Positions 1-10,140 are shown, counted from the stretch's first letter. The stretch is 42,500 bases of DNA from Symbiodinium natans (GCA_905221605.1 CAJNDS010000749.1:1-42500); one strand, 5' to 3'. Numbers and translations: made by a program. Notes: generated by a model from the sequence alone, not told the origin.

Positions 1-190
1 CTGAAAGGCTTTGAAATATCAAATATTGAGAGATCTTGAAATCCTAATCTCTGCGAGATCTTGAAATGCCAAATATTGAAAGATCCTGATTTCCTAACCC
101 TTGAGAGACCTTGAAATTCCAAATATTGAGAGGCCTTGAAATCTTAATCTTTGATAGATCTTGAAATCTCATATATTGAGAGATCGACGA
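1..190. repeat. 25-bp tandem repeat, 50-bp dimer organisation
   Basis: The core AGATCTTGAAAT or a close variant recurs at 6, 31, 56, 81, 106, 131, 156 and 181, an exact 25-bp step. Alternate units carry CAAATATTGA or CTAATCTNTG after the core, so the true higher-order unit is 50 bp. The array is cut by the window start and decays after 185. No coding capacity is visible. Confidence 0.9.
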
Positions 191-499
191 AAATATGATT
201 CAGATATTCAATATTCAAAAATTGAAGGCATCATATTGAGGCATTGAGTGACAAAAATATAGAATACCCAAATTGAGGCATACGACCCAACATGGCCATC
301 TGGATGCATGCGCCATATAGCCATCTCCACGGTCGGACCTGATCGGAGACGATCAAGTGCACTCCATGAGCATCAGTTGGGAGTTGGCCCGGATTTTGAG
401 AGACCACAACCCCCAAGCATCATGAGTATCAGCTGTGGCCCCTGAACTCTAAACCATGGTCGGACTTAAAGACCCTCCAAAATATCCATTTTGAGGCCT
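191..499. other. unique spacer, nothing recognised
   Basis: This DNA lies between the 25-bp array and the 39-bp minisatellite. Short open frames exist on the minus strand but show no recognisable protein. Its right end (about 470-500) grades into degenerate minisatellite sequence. Confidence 0.5.
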
Positions 500-3400
500 G
501 CGAAACCCTCCAAGAGGATTTGAAAGGCCCCTCTTTCAGCACAACAGTAGAATGGACTTGGAAGAAATCCATATGAAGCACAACAGCAGAATGGATTTGA
601 AAGACACAAATTTGAAGCACAACAGCAGAGAGGACTTGAGAAGGTACCAATTGAAGCACACAAGCAATGGACTTGAAAGGCACCATTTCAAGCACAACTA
701 TAGAATGAACTAAAAGGCACCAATCTGCAGCACAACAGCAGAACGGACTTGAAAGGCACCAATTTTCGCACACAACAGAATGGCTTGCAAGGCACAAAAA
801 CTCAAACACACAAGCAGAATGGACTTGAAAGGCATCAATTTGAAGCCCAATTTGAAGCATACAAGCAGAATGGACTTGAAGGGCACCAACTTGAAGCACA
901 CAACAGAATGGACTTGAAAGGCACCAATTTTCGCACACAAGCAGAATGGACTTGAAAGGCACCAATTTGAAGCCCACAACAGATTGGACTTGCGAAAGGC
1001 ACCAATAGGCATACTTGTAGATTGGACTTGAAAGGCACCAATTTGAAGCACACAAGCAGAATGGACTTGAAAGGCACCAATTTGAAGCACACAAGCAGAT
1101 GGACTTGCGAAAGGCACCAATTTTCGCAAACAAGCAGAACGGAATTGAAAGGCACCAATTTCAAGAAAAGCAAAATGGACTTGAAAGGCACCAATTTGTA
1201 GCACACAAGCAGATGGACTTGCGAAAGGCTTCAATTTGATACACACAAGCAGAATGAACTTGAAAGCACTAATTTGAAGCACACAAGCAGGATGGACTTG
1301 AAAGGCACCAATTTGAAGACAAGTAGAATGGACTTGAAAGGCACCAATTTGAAACACACAAGCAGAATGGACTTGCGAAAGGTAATAGGCACACTTGTAG
1401 AATGGACTTGAAAGGCACCAATTTGAAGCACACAACAGAATGGACTTGAAAGGCACAAAAATTAAAGCACACAAGCAGAATGGACTTGAAAGGAAGTTAA
1501 TGAAGCACACAAGCAGAATGGACTTGAAAGACATAAATTTTCGCACACAAGTAGAATGGACTTGAAAGGCACCAATTTGAAGCACACAACAGAATGGACT
1601 TGAAAGGCACCAATTTGAAGCACACAACAGAGTGGACTTGCGAAAGGCACCAATAGGCTCTTATAGAATGGACTTGAAAGGCACCAATTTGAGCCACACA
1701 ACAGAATGGACTTGAAAGGCACCAATTTGCAGCACAGAACAGAATGGACTTGAAAGGTATAAATATTTAAGCACACAAGCAGAATGGACTTGAAAGGAAC
1801 TTAGACAAGCACACAAGCAGAATGGACTTGAAAGGCACCAATGCGAACCACACAAGCAGAATGGACTTGAAAAGGCACCAATTTGAAGCAAACAGCAGAC
1901 TGGACTTGCGAAAGGCACCAATAGGCACACTTGTAGAATGGACTTGCGAAAGGCACCATTTTGAAGCATACAAGCAGAATGGACTTAAAATGCACCAGTT
2001 TGAAGCACACAAGCAGAATGTACTTGAAAGGCACCAATTTGAAGCACACAAGCAGAATGGACTTTTTGAAGCATACAAGCAGAATGGACTTAAAATGCAC
2101 CAGTTTGAAGCACACAAGCAGAATGTACTTGAAAGGCACCAATTTGAAGCACACAAGCAGAATGGACTTGAAAGGCACGAATTTGAAGTACACAAGCAGA
2201 ATGGACTTGAAAGGCACCAATTTGAAGCACACAAGCAGAATGGACTTGAAAGGCACGAATTTGAAGCACACAAGCAGAATGGACTTGAAAGGTACGAATT
2301 TGAAGCACACAAGCAGAATGGACTTGAAAGGCACGAATTTGAAGCACACAAGCAGAATGGACTTGAAAGGCACGAATTTGAAGCACACAAGCAGAATGGT
2401 CTAAAAGGTACCAATTTAAAGCACACAAGCAGAATGGACTTGAAAGGCACCAATTGAAGTGCACAAGCAGAATGGACTTGAAAGGCACGAATTTGAAGCA
2501 CACAAGCAGAATGGACTTGCAAGGCACCAATTTGAAGCAGACAAGCAGAATGGGCTTGAAAGGCATGAATTTAAAGCACACAAGCAGAACGGACTTGAAA
2601 GGCACGAATTTGAAGCACACAAGCAGAATGGACTTGAAAGGCACAAATTTGAAGCACACAAGCAGAATGGACTTGAAAGGCACCAATTTGAAGTACACAA
2701 GGCAGAATGGACTTGAAAGGCACGAATTTGAAGTACACAAGCAGAATGGACTTGAAAGGCACGAATTTGAAGCACAAGCAGAATGGACTTGAAAGGCACC
2801 AATTTGAAGCACACAAGCAGAATGGACTTGAAAGGCACCAATTTGAAGCACACAAGCAGAATGGACTTGAAAGGCACCAATTTGAAGCACACAAGCAGAA
2901 TGGACTTGAAAGGCACCAATTTGAAGTGCACAAGCAGAACGGACTTGACCCAAAGTTGAAAGGCACCAATTTGAAGCACACAAGCAGAATTGAAAGGCAC
3001 CAATTTGAAGCACACAAGCAGAATGGACTTGACAGGCACCAATTTGAAGCACACAAGCAGAATGGACTTGACAGGCACTAATTTGAAGCACACAAGGCAG
3101 AGTGGACTTGAAAGGCACCAATTTGAAGTGCACAAGCAGAATGGACTTGAAAGGCACCAATTTGAAGCAGACAAGCAGAATGGACTTTGAAAGGCACCAA
3201 TTTGAAGCACACAAGCAGAATGGACTTGAAAGGCACCAATTTGAAGTGCACAAGCAGAATTTGAAAGCACACAAGCAGAATGGAATTGAAAGGCAAGCAC
3301 ACAAGCAATTGAAAGGCACCAATTTGAAGCTCACAAGCAGAATGGACTTGAAAGGCACCAATTTGAAGTACACAAGGCAGAATGGACTTGAAAGGCACGA

Positions 3401-3632
3401 ATTGAAGTGCACAAGCAAGAATGGACTCAGCCATTTCCGCACACAAGCAGAATGGACTTGAAAGGCCCCAATTTTCGCACACAAATTGAATGGCACCAAT
3501 TTGAAGCACACAAGCAGGATGGAATTGAAAGGCACCAATTTGAAGCACACAACAGAATGGACTTGAAAAGGCACCAATTTGAAGCACACAAGCAGAATGG
3601 ACCAATTTGAAGTGCACAAGCAGATTGGAGGT
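500..3632. repeat. 39-bp minisatellite, about 80 units
   Basis: The unit is close to ACACAAGCAGAATGGACTTG followed by AAAGGCACCAATTTGAAGC, 39 bp. Units at 2161 and 2200 show the exact period. The left end (500-1900) is more degenerate, with length variants and sub-variants such as TTCGCACACAAG and GCGAAAGGCACCAATAGGC; 2100-3250 is more homogeneous. Because 39 = 3 x 13, the array reads as 13-residue repeats: HKQNGLERHQFEA and TSRMDLKGTNLKH on plus, and VCFKLVPFKSILL, CLCASNWCLSSPF and ACVLQIGAFQVHS on minus. Five of six frames of the consensus lack stops, so the long ORFs (for example 569 residues at 2090-3799 minus) follow from the period and are not evidence of a gene. A repeat protein cannot be formally excluded. 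Confidence 0.95.
1967..2171. repeat. higher-order duplication inside the 39-bp array
   Basis: A multi-unit block beginning CATACAAGCAGAATGGACTT and carrying the rare variants AAAATGCACCAGTTTG and AGAATGTACTTG occurs at about 1967 and again at about 2072, a 105-bp offset. The offset is 12 bp short of three units, with the join at CTTTTTGAAGC. It records a recent unequal exchange. Confidence 0.8.
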
Positions 3633-4069
3633 CTTTTAAGCCGAGCCAGTTGGAGAGCTGTGATACGTTTTCCACTTTGGCTCAAGTGACGAGCACTGGT
3701 GTCAGTGCTGCAAGCCAAAACAGAAGTGTTGTCCGAGTGTCTGAGCTTGCTTGGTTGGACTTGTGTGAGTGGTTGTCTCCTTGGTGCCTTGCTTGGCATC
3801 TTGGGTTTTTAACGTCTCAGACCTGCATTGTGTTGGAGTTTTGATTACGAGCAAATTTTCGCGGCCAAATGGCCGAAGATCGTTGTGTCCTAGGCCTCTC
3901 AGCCCTGCCGATTCTTCAGTTTTGGGTCGAGTCCGTACGCCCAACACCCTTCGAGTTTTGAATCAGCTCTGAGTACGACGATCTCTGGTGGGGTCTAGAG
4001 ACGGCAGCATAAGAGAGAGCCTGCCCCGACGATTACTCCGGGAGCTCGATATGGTCCGCCAGCAGCCAA
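3633..4069. other. unique DNA, no gene recognised
   Basis: Sequence between the minisatellite and the hydrolase-like reading frame. Frames of 60-80 codons exist on both strands (for example 3702-3947 minus), but none shows a recognisable domain or a convincing start context. Confidence 0.4.
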
Positions 4070-4822
4070 TCAGGATCGCTCAGCAATGCAGGCCACACCA
4101 CATGCTCCGGGTCCTTGCCGATAACCACCTGGCGGATTGTGAGGCCGGGGGCCCAGGGGAACTGCGTGCGTCCGAGCCCTTGAAGGCGGTAAAGTGGGCA
4201 CGCGATGATTGCCCCGCACCGAGTAGCACATCCGAAGGTGGTGCTGAAAGGTCTCTACGTCCTTTCGTCCGCCATAGACTAAAATTCGTGTCTCCCCGCC
4301 CGTGGGGGCTGGCAGCAAAGAAGGCAGCCTAATGGGGCCCATGCAAACACAAGCCCGGAAGGTCGCATGGGCCTCGGAAATTGCAATCTGGTAGGTGATG
4401 GTTCCTCCAGAGCCAAGGCCCATGAGATATGTGGGCAAGGAGATGCGAGGGCTCGCATCACGTTGGACGGCCAGTAGGAGCGGTAGAATTTCCATTGTAT
4501 ACACTGCCTTGGTCCAGGCAGCACCGTCAGGCAGCATCCAGGCAGGCGGTGAGCCTGCTTGTCCCGCCACAGGCCATGCGCAGGCAATGACGGCCTTTTT
4601 GAAAGCCAGGTTGCTCCACAGATACTCGATGGCCCCTTGCCAAGGCAGTGGGTGCATATTCTCCACATAGAAATGTCCACAACCAGGGAGGAGAAGCACT
4701 ATCGAGTTGGCTTCCCCTGCATCCGCACTCGGCCGGGATACAACAAAGGGAAGGGTTGAACTGCCATGGCTCGCCGTAATCCAGGTGTTTTCACGCCCAG
4801 CTGCGAGCGGAGGGGCGACCAT
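4070..4822 (-). CDS. hypothetical protein or exon, possibly alpha/beta-hydrolase-like
   Basis: The open frame runs from 4882 down to 4070; the first in-frame ATG is at 4822, giving about 250 residues starting MVAPPLAAGRENTW. Three features suggest an alpha/beta-hydrolase fold. There is an early hydrophobic strand followed by glycines (IVLLLPGCGHF, oxyanion-loop-like), a later strand-turn YLMGLGSGGTITYQIA that resembles a nucleophile elbow with Ser between glycines, and RILVYGGRKDVETF, which resembles the strand carrying the acid residue. No certain catalytic His is seen. The elbow has Leu where the usual small residue is expected. The last 50 residues are Pro/Arg-rich and may be intron read-through rather than protein. 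It has no operon-like neighbours. Function is inference; the frame could be a single exon of an intron-containing gene. Confidence 0.35.
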   Translation of the reverse strand: MVAPPLAAGRENTWITASHGSSTLPFVVSRPSADAGEANSIVLLLPGCGHFYVENMHPLPWQGAIEYLWSNLAFKKAVIACAWPVAGQAGSPPAWMLPDGAAWTKAVYTMEILPLLLAVQRDASPRISLPTYLMGLGSGGTITYQIAISEAHATFRACVCMGPIRLPSLLPAPTGGETRILVYGGRKDVETFQHHLRMCYSVRGNHRVPTLPPSRARTHAVPLGPRPHNPPGGYRQGPGACGVACIAERS

Positions 4823-5717
4823 GGAGGAGGCTGCAGGTTCTTCCAAGGGGCTCTTGCAATGCCATGGCGAAGAAGAGGCAGCCTACCCAATTGATGGGGC
4901 AAGGTAGAGGAAGACTGGGCAGTCTTGCCTGAGAGCCGTGCCGTCCAGCGCAAAGAATGTCACACAACAACAAGCTTGCTCCCAACTTCCCCTGACTCAG
5001 CTCCCTTCAGTTGGAGACTACATCAGCAGTATAACATGATCAATGGTTACAACTTTCCAAATCGGTCAACAACAACCACTTCTGCAATAATAACAATTTA
5101 GATTCTACTTAGCGGCCTGAAAGAGCTGAGAGCCAAGACATGAACCCTTGAGACTAAAGCCATTTAACGTCTTTCGGTCTGGCACTTTATGCAATATGTT
5201 CAAACTTGGACCACTAAACCCAAAGTAGAATAAGTGGGACCACCAAGTTCAGAAAACCTTTAAAGGAAAATTTCTTCCGCAGTTTTTTTTGGGACCCGTG
5301 GGTTTAGGATTAATTGTAAAACCCCAAACTCTAAACCCCTAAAACGCCCTAAACCCCAAAACCAAAACCGCTCTAAACCCTTAGCCTAAGTCCTGCTATT
5401 TTGCGCACTGCCGGTTCAAGGGAAAGAAGTTAGTCGCTTTAATAACCAAGACAAATGAACAGCAAGAACTGTTTCGCGCTAGAAGGGGTTTAGGGAAGTT
5501 TCAGGGCTGGGATGGTTTTCTTTCGAGAGGAGTATGGGGGTGTAGGGTTTAGGGTATTGGGGTCTAGGGTCTAGGTTTAGGGTTTAGGGTTCAGGGTTTA
5601 GGGCTTAGTTCATGCTACTCCCGCCCGCCCCAAGCTCGCAAGGGTCATGCTTCCCCCGGATTTTGTTTTTCTCCGGCACGCCATCAGCGTCCATGTACAT
5701 ATGTATATACTTGGGCC
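4823..5717. other. non-coding spacer with degenerate telomere repeats
   Basis: No convincing gene is seen. Degenerate C-strand repeats (AACCCTAAACC-like) lie at about 5318-5385 and G-strand repeats at about 5537-5608, both mixed with point variants. The rest is unique. Confidence 0.6.
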
Positions 5718-5940
5718 ATACAGCATATTATATTATAATATAAATATATTATATGATATTCCATTATATTATATTATATGATATTATATTGGATTATGTT
5801 ATATCCTATATTATATTACATATTATATTATATTATATTATATTCTATTATATTATATTATATTATATTATATTATATGACATTATATTTTATTATATTA
5901 TATTATATTATATTATATTATATTATATTATATTATATTA
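5718..5940. repeat. AT-rich microsatellite, mostly (ATATT)n
   Basis: Nearly pure A/T with a 5-bp period TATTA/ATATT, interrupted by TGATATT and TCCTATAT. The period makes a 62-codon frame of the IILYY type that is certainly not a gene. It is followed at 6020-6048 by a C-rich run. Confidence 0.9.
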
Positions 5941-6048
5941 ATGTATGAACCTCTTGAAGCATAGCCACAAACAAGTAGTTTTCTTATAGGAACCCCCCTC
6001 CAAAGAAAGGTAACCCCTCCCCTCGCCCCCCCCCCCCTCCCCCCGCCC

Positions 6049-6387
6049 GAAGACCTGCAGCTCATGACAGGAGGTTTTGCCAGTTTGCTTGCCGCTGTCG
6101 TTTAGAGATCCTGCAGAAACAAAGAAGCTCACCACATCTGAGGAGGCCACGTCCGTTCAGACATTGCCCGGGCGGGTGGGCTGGGAACAAAAAGATTTAG
6201 GCCTTAGCACCTTCAGGCGTGGCCCTGGACAACAAGTTGATGTGAGCTTGGGCCCAACGGTTACACAGTTGATGCCTTGCTGCGCCCTGCTCACTGAAGT
6301 TTTGGCGATGGAACTTCCCTGATTTGGGACGCTCATGTTCAACAATACACCCTCATTGTTGAGAGTGTCGCTCTACGCAAGTCCTCT
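6049..6387. repeat. 339-bp tandem unit, copy 1
   Basis: The unit starts GAAGACCTGCAGCTCATGAC and ends in TACGCAAGTCCTCT. It is followed directly by copy 2. Length 339 = 3 x 113, so reading frames continue through the array: an 81-codon plus frame without an ATG start and a 62-codon minus frame. Neither resembles a known protein. Confidence 0.95.
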
Positions 6388-6726
6388 GAAGACCTGCAGC
6401 TCATGACAGGAGGTTTTGCCAGTTTGCTTGCCGCTGTCGTTTAGAGATCCTGCAGAAACAAAGAAGCTCACCACATCTGAGGAGGCCACGTCCGTTCAGA
6501 CATTGCCCGGGCGGGTGGGCTGGGAACAAAAAGATTTAGGCCTTAGCACCTTCAGGCGTGGCCCTGGACAACAAGTTGATGTGAGCTTGGGCCCAACGGT
6601 TACACAGTTGATGCCTTGCTGCGCCCTGCTCACTGAAGTTTTGGCGATGGAACTTCCCTGATTTGGGACGCTCACGTTCAACAATACACCCTCATTGTTG
6701 AGAGTGTCGCTCTACGCAAGTCCTCT
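6388..6726. repeat. 339-bp tandem unit, copy 2
   Basis: Nearly identical to copy 1; the only difference I see is CTCATGTTC in copy 1 against CTCACGTTC here. Such identity means a very recent duplication, or an assembly artefact. Confidence 0.95.
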
Positions 6727-6847
6727 GAAGACCTGCAGCTCATGACAGGAGGTTTTGCCAGTTTGCTTGCCGCTGTCGTTTAGAGATCCTGCAGAAACAA
6801 AGAAGCTCACCACATCTGAGGAGGCCACGTCCGTTCAGACATTGCCC
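6727..6847. repeat. 339-bp tandem unit, truncated copy 3
   Basis: Matches the first 121 bp of the unit, then diverges at CATTGCCC into AAAACCCCGCACTGG. The break lies on the 3' side (minus sense) of the retroelement reading frames. Confidence 0.9.
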
Positions 6848-7136
6848 AAAACCCCGCACTGGCAGCGTACTTTGCTGCCGAAACAAGATACTCTGGCAGC
6901 CAGTCTGGCACAGGTTCACAAAATGAGCTACAGGCATCCTTGAAATAGAAAGAATGAATTCAAAACACGTACACGAGTGGAGCAGATCGTGTGACCCCTA
7001 CCGCAAAACACAGCAACAAGGCTTCTCCAGCAGCCTGTCAAAGACCACCACCCCGCAAGGAAGGGGCAGCAGCTTGCTTCATGCCCGGTGCTTTGCGGCG
7101 GAGAGTCAGCGGCAAGGAGCTGTACAAGGCGGAGGC
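6848..7136. other. 3' flank of the retroelement
   Basis: DNA between the truncated 339-bp copy and the RNase H stop. Small frames on both strands are not recognisable. It may be the element's 3' untranslated region, but no poly(A), LTR or terminal repeat was seen. Confidence 0.35.
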
Positions 7137-7660
7137 TCACACCAGTTGCTGCAGGCTTGACAGAAGGCGGCGCTTGACGCTGGTCCTTTTACAGAACCGG
7201 TCGCTTCTTGGCTTGTTCCGTTTTCCGCGAGACGGTGCATCAGCAGGGTTAGACTCGCTAGGGATATACACTGCTCGCGGAAGAAGGTTTGCGGCCATGG
7301 AAACTGCCGCTACGGATCGCAAAGCATGCCGCAAGGCCTTTGCAGAGCTGCGTCCTTTGGTCACAGCCCCCACAACCACTTTGGCGTCTACCAGCAGCGG
7401 TACTTTGCTGCCGTGCTTGGCCGCGTGGCGTGCGACCCATCTCAGCGCGAGCAAGTAAGCATGGGCCTCCAAGACGCCAGAGTGCGCAGGCCACTTTGCT
7501 TTGGAACTGATGACGGTCTTGAAGTCCTTCTCAGTGGCTGAAAGCCTTCTTGGCACACCCAAACGAGGAACTTCAACGGGATCATCTGGACTAGTGGTGA
7601 GGCGCACGTAATCGCCACGCCTCTCGCGAAGCCACAGATTTCCACTGCCTCCTTCCTGCT
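7137..7660 (-). pseudogene. RNase H domain, third frame
   Basis: It carries the rest of RNase H: GVLEAHAYLLALRW with catalytic Glu (about 7472), LLVDAKVVVGAVTKGRSS with Asp (about 7388), and YIPSESNPADAPSRG with the last Asp (about 7241). The domain would degrade the RNA strand of the RNA-DNA hybrid. It ends with a basic tail and a TGA at 7139-7137. The frame differs from both preceding pieces; joining needs one frameshift near 7640. All four RNase H acidic residues survive when the two frames are considered together. Confidence 0.75.
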
Positions 7661-8017
7661 GCAAGAAGCCACGGACACTCCAAAGCCGAACTGCGGGGCA
7701 GCATCAGTCGCCACGAGTTGCTGCAGCGGCTGTCTGTCCAAGTCGACGGAGAGAAGCGGGGCAAGAAGCAGAGTAACAAGCATCTCGTTCAAAGCTGCTT
7801 CCGGCACCCTGGTCAACTCAGTAGCCGGCTCTTTGCGCGCAAAAGAGTACACCCCATCGTAGATGCTGAAGAAACCTCTCTGCAGAAGCGCAAACCATTC
7901 CCACACGCCCAGCAAGGAATGGCATGCTTTCGGACTGGCAAAGTCCGCACGCAAGAGGCCGAGCGTTCTGCACACGGCTTGGGCTATCTTGGCTCGGCTC
8001 TTACCGTCCCAGGACAG
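7640..8017 (-). pseudogene. RT thumb/connection and start of RNase H, second frame
   Basis: This frame follows a stop at 8018-8020 and begins in mid-domain with WDGKSRAKIAQAV, then LLGVWEWFALLQRGFFSIYDG, which looks like the connection region of such polyproteins. It continues to QLVATDAAPQFGFGVSVA, where the Asp (about 7705) fits the first catalytic Asp of RNase H. There is no ATG start; the frame is a broken piece of the same polyprotein. Near 7630-7650 the homology passes to the next frame. Confidence 0.65.
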
Positions 8018-9960
8018 CTAGGAGGGATGCGCGGAGTGCGTTCCCCAAGCGATCCGTCCACCTTGCTGCCCCGACCCAAGTCCGCAGTCAACCGGGGTTG
8101 CCGCGCTGAAGTAGAAGAGCTGGGCAAAGGCAGCAAAGGCGAAACGGAAGCCGGAGTACTTGCAGCTGCGCACCCCTCGACAGGCTTGGTGGCGGGAGTG
8201 CTCGACAAATCGCACCCAAGAGCGGAGATTTCATTTGCCAGAGAAACGTCCTTTGCCACGTTTCTCGGCACGCCATGCTCGGCGAAAGCGGCGTCAAGGT
8301 TAGCAAGCGTGCGTTGGCCCCTGGTTTTGCTAGTGTGCAGTAAAACGGTGTCGTCAGTCGCCACAAAGCAGAGCTCATCCTGCTTCACGGGCACGTCATG
8401 GTCGAGCGAGAGGATGCTTTCCTCTGCAATGCCCGCAGAAGCGCACACCGCGAGCGTGGTGTCTTGCGCCACCGCGCTCGACCAAGCAAAACCCATTGGC
8501 CAAACTGCGTGCACCGGGTAAAGGTGGCCACTCACGTCAGCGTTCACAGAGTCGTCACAGGCTTTGGCGATGGCATCGCGTGTCATCCCATGCTCCAGAA
8601 GCTCCTGGGCTGTCACTGCGGGCTGCCCAAAAAAGGGCTGCAGCACTTCAGGGGCCTGCAAGGTGTCAAGGAAGGTTGATGCATCACGCTTCGAGAAGAA
8701 CACCTGTTGTCCGACGTCGAACTGCACATCCAGGAAAGAGGATGGGTTGGCGAGCCGTCTGGGCTTCGGCGGGGCAGCTGCCATCTGAGAAAGGCCAGCC
8801 CCGTCCCATATCTTGCGCTGTCTGCCGCCTCGCTTTCCGACAGCGAACACTCCGCCCATTCCGCACACTTGCCGACGCAGACGCAGCTTGCCACATTCCA
8901 ACTCTCTGCAGGTAAGTTTGAGGTACTCGCTTCTCTTATTCTGGGGAACAGTTAAGTGAGCAGAAACCACACCTGCTGGGAAAATGCAAGAAGCATCTGC
9001 AATTTGACTTGAAAGGCACTTGGAAATGATTCCGCTGGGGTCGCAAGAAGCTGCCTGCGCAGGCAAGTCCACCCTGTCGCTGCAAATGTCCTCATAGCTT
9101 GGGGTCGCCGAGACTTCGCACTGCTGGAAGCTTCTTTGCCAGGGAAGAGCGTTTCCCAACTCCTGAACAAGCCGGCCCAAAAAACGAACCACCTTGCTGC
9201 AGATGTGTCGTTGCGAGGTCTGCTGAGCAGTTGAGGGGAACTTGTTCATTGCACCTCCAGAAAGAGCTGGCCTGAAGCCAGAATACAGAAAGTTCAATGC
9301 GCCTATGCACATATTGCTCACTTGCAGACACACGTCGGTCTCCATCTCCATCACCGAAACACACCGCGGCCAGACAGCCAAACGAGGAATAGGGAACAGG
9401 TCCCTGCACCTGCCTCCGCACATGCGTTTGGGACTCATCCAATCTCGAAAAAAGCAGGCCACTGGGAGGCAAGAAATTGCAAGAAGGCTTTGCAGCTGGT
9501 CTCTGAGTAAGCTAGCGGCAGTCTCTCGTGGCCTGCTCACATCTTCAAGCAGATCGGGCTGACGCCTGCGTTCCAGGAACTTGCGTAAATTCTGCTTCAG
9601 CTTGAGACTGGAGGCCCGCCACTGATTTCGTCGGGTTCTGGCAGGCGGCCGAAGGAAAAGGGCGACCTGGTTAAAATGAACGCGGCTTACGATTCTCCTC
9701 GTGGCGTGTGCCACCTGCTGTGCCTCCAAACCAATCACCTCGCATGTCGAGCATTGAGACAGGCACCTGTGACTGATCGCCATGAAAACAAGCCTTCTCA
9801 AAAGCTGCAAAGCTTCCACCTGTTCCCTGCAATCAGTGTACGGACACAGAAAACTGAACTCTGTTGCATGTGCCGGGCCTGCTTGTTCGGCTGTCTCCCA
9901 GCCGTCACCGTTGTGAGACCACTGGTTCCATGACCAGTGCCACCACTGGCAAGCAACTCT
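7984..9960 (-). pseudogene. reverse transcriptase polyprotein, N-terminal part and RT domain
   Basis: The open frame reaches from 9960 to 7984; the first in-frame ATG is at 9783. Numbering from the GTG at 9819, residues 1-300 are an unassigned N-terminal region with many Cys. Upstream of it in the same frame lies CPYTDC, and residues 15-26 hold further Cys and His, perhaps a zinc-binding patch. RT signs: VFAVGKRGGRQRKIWDG near 324-340; motif A-like FFSKRDASTFLDTL with Asp379 (about 8685); PMGFAWSSAVAQ at 441-452; and the catalytic loop FVATDDTVLL with Asp489-Asp490 (about 8355-8350), TDD in place of the usual YxDD. Homology-like sequence leaves this frame near 8165 and continues in another, so the last 60 residues are frameshifted read-through. 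The element encodes RNA-templated DNA synthesis but this copy looks inactive. Confidence 0.75.
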
Positions 9961-10010
9961 TCATGAAGTTACCATGACGTGTCCCACCACTGGCAAGCCA
10001 CTCTTCATGA
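9940..10010. repeat. 27-bp direct repeat, two copies 44 bp apart
   Basis: CCACCACTGGCAAGC followed by AACTCTTCATGA at 9940-9966 and by CACTCTTCATGA at 9984-10010, one mismatch. The first copy lies at the 5' limit of the retroelement open frame. Confidence 0.85.
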
Positions 10011-10140
10011 CGTTTAGGGCTTCAGGGTTTATAGAACCTGCCCTCATCCAGCAATCTTCTACAGAGCAGAATAGGAGAGCTTCCGCATTGTGAGGGATGT
10101 CGGCTGCTTGAACGGTGCAAACATCCCCTTCTCTCTCGCA

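Larger units (their letters stand above)
7137..9960 (-). mobile_element. degraded retroelement remnant, RT-RNase H
   Basis: On the minus strand, an N-terminal region, reverse transcriptase and RNase H follow in that order but occupy three reading frames, with at least one stop (8018-8020) between RT and RNase H. No LTRs, integrase, tyrosine recombinase or endonuclease were found. The 339-bp tandem array begins about 290 bp beyond the RNase H stop, and a short direct repeat sits at the other end (9940-10010). The order and the RNase H tail motif fit the RT-RNase H elements I associate with dinoflagellate genomes. The exact class (DIRS-like or Ty3-like) is not decided from this sequence. Confidence 0.75.

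Noticed and set aside
500-3632. CRISPR-like array
   Set aside because: Units are contiguous without unique spacers, and no cas-like genes exist; the context is eukaryotic.
2090-3799. 569-codon minus frame and other long frames in 429-3799
   Set aside because: They arise from the 39-bp period, overlap on both strands and show no domain; kept only as repeat.
5130-5195. Possible relic of the dinoflagellate spliced leader (CTTGAG... on plus, minus sense CTCAAG) or a tRNA-like fold
   Set aside because: Only the CTCAAG end and scattered bases match the leader, and no cloverleaf could be built.
5753-5941. Frame rich in Tyr/Ile/Leu
   Set aside because: Product of the (ATATT)n microsatellite.
6077-6661. 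Two identical 81-codon plus frames
   Set aside because: They start at TTG, not ATG, and repeat only because the 339-bp unit is duplicated; no family recognised.
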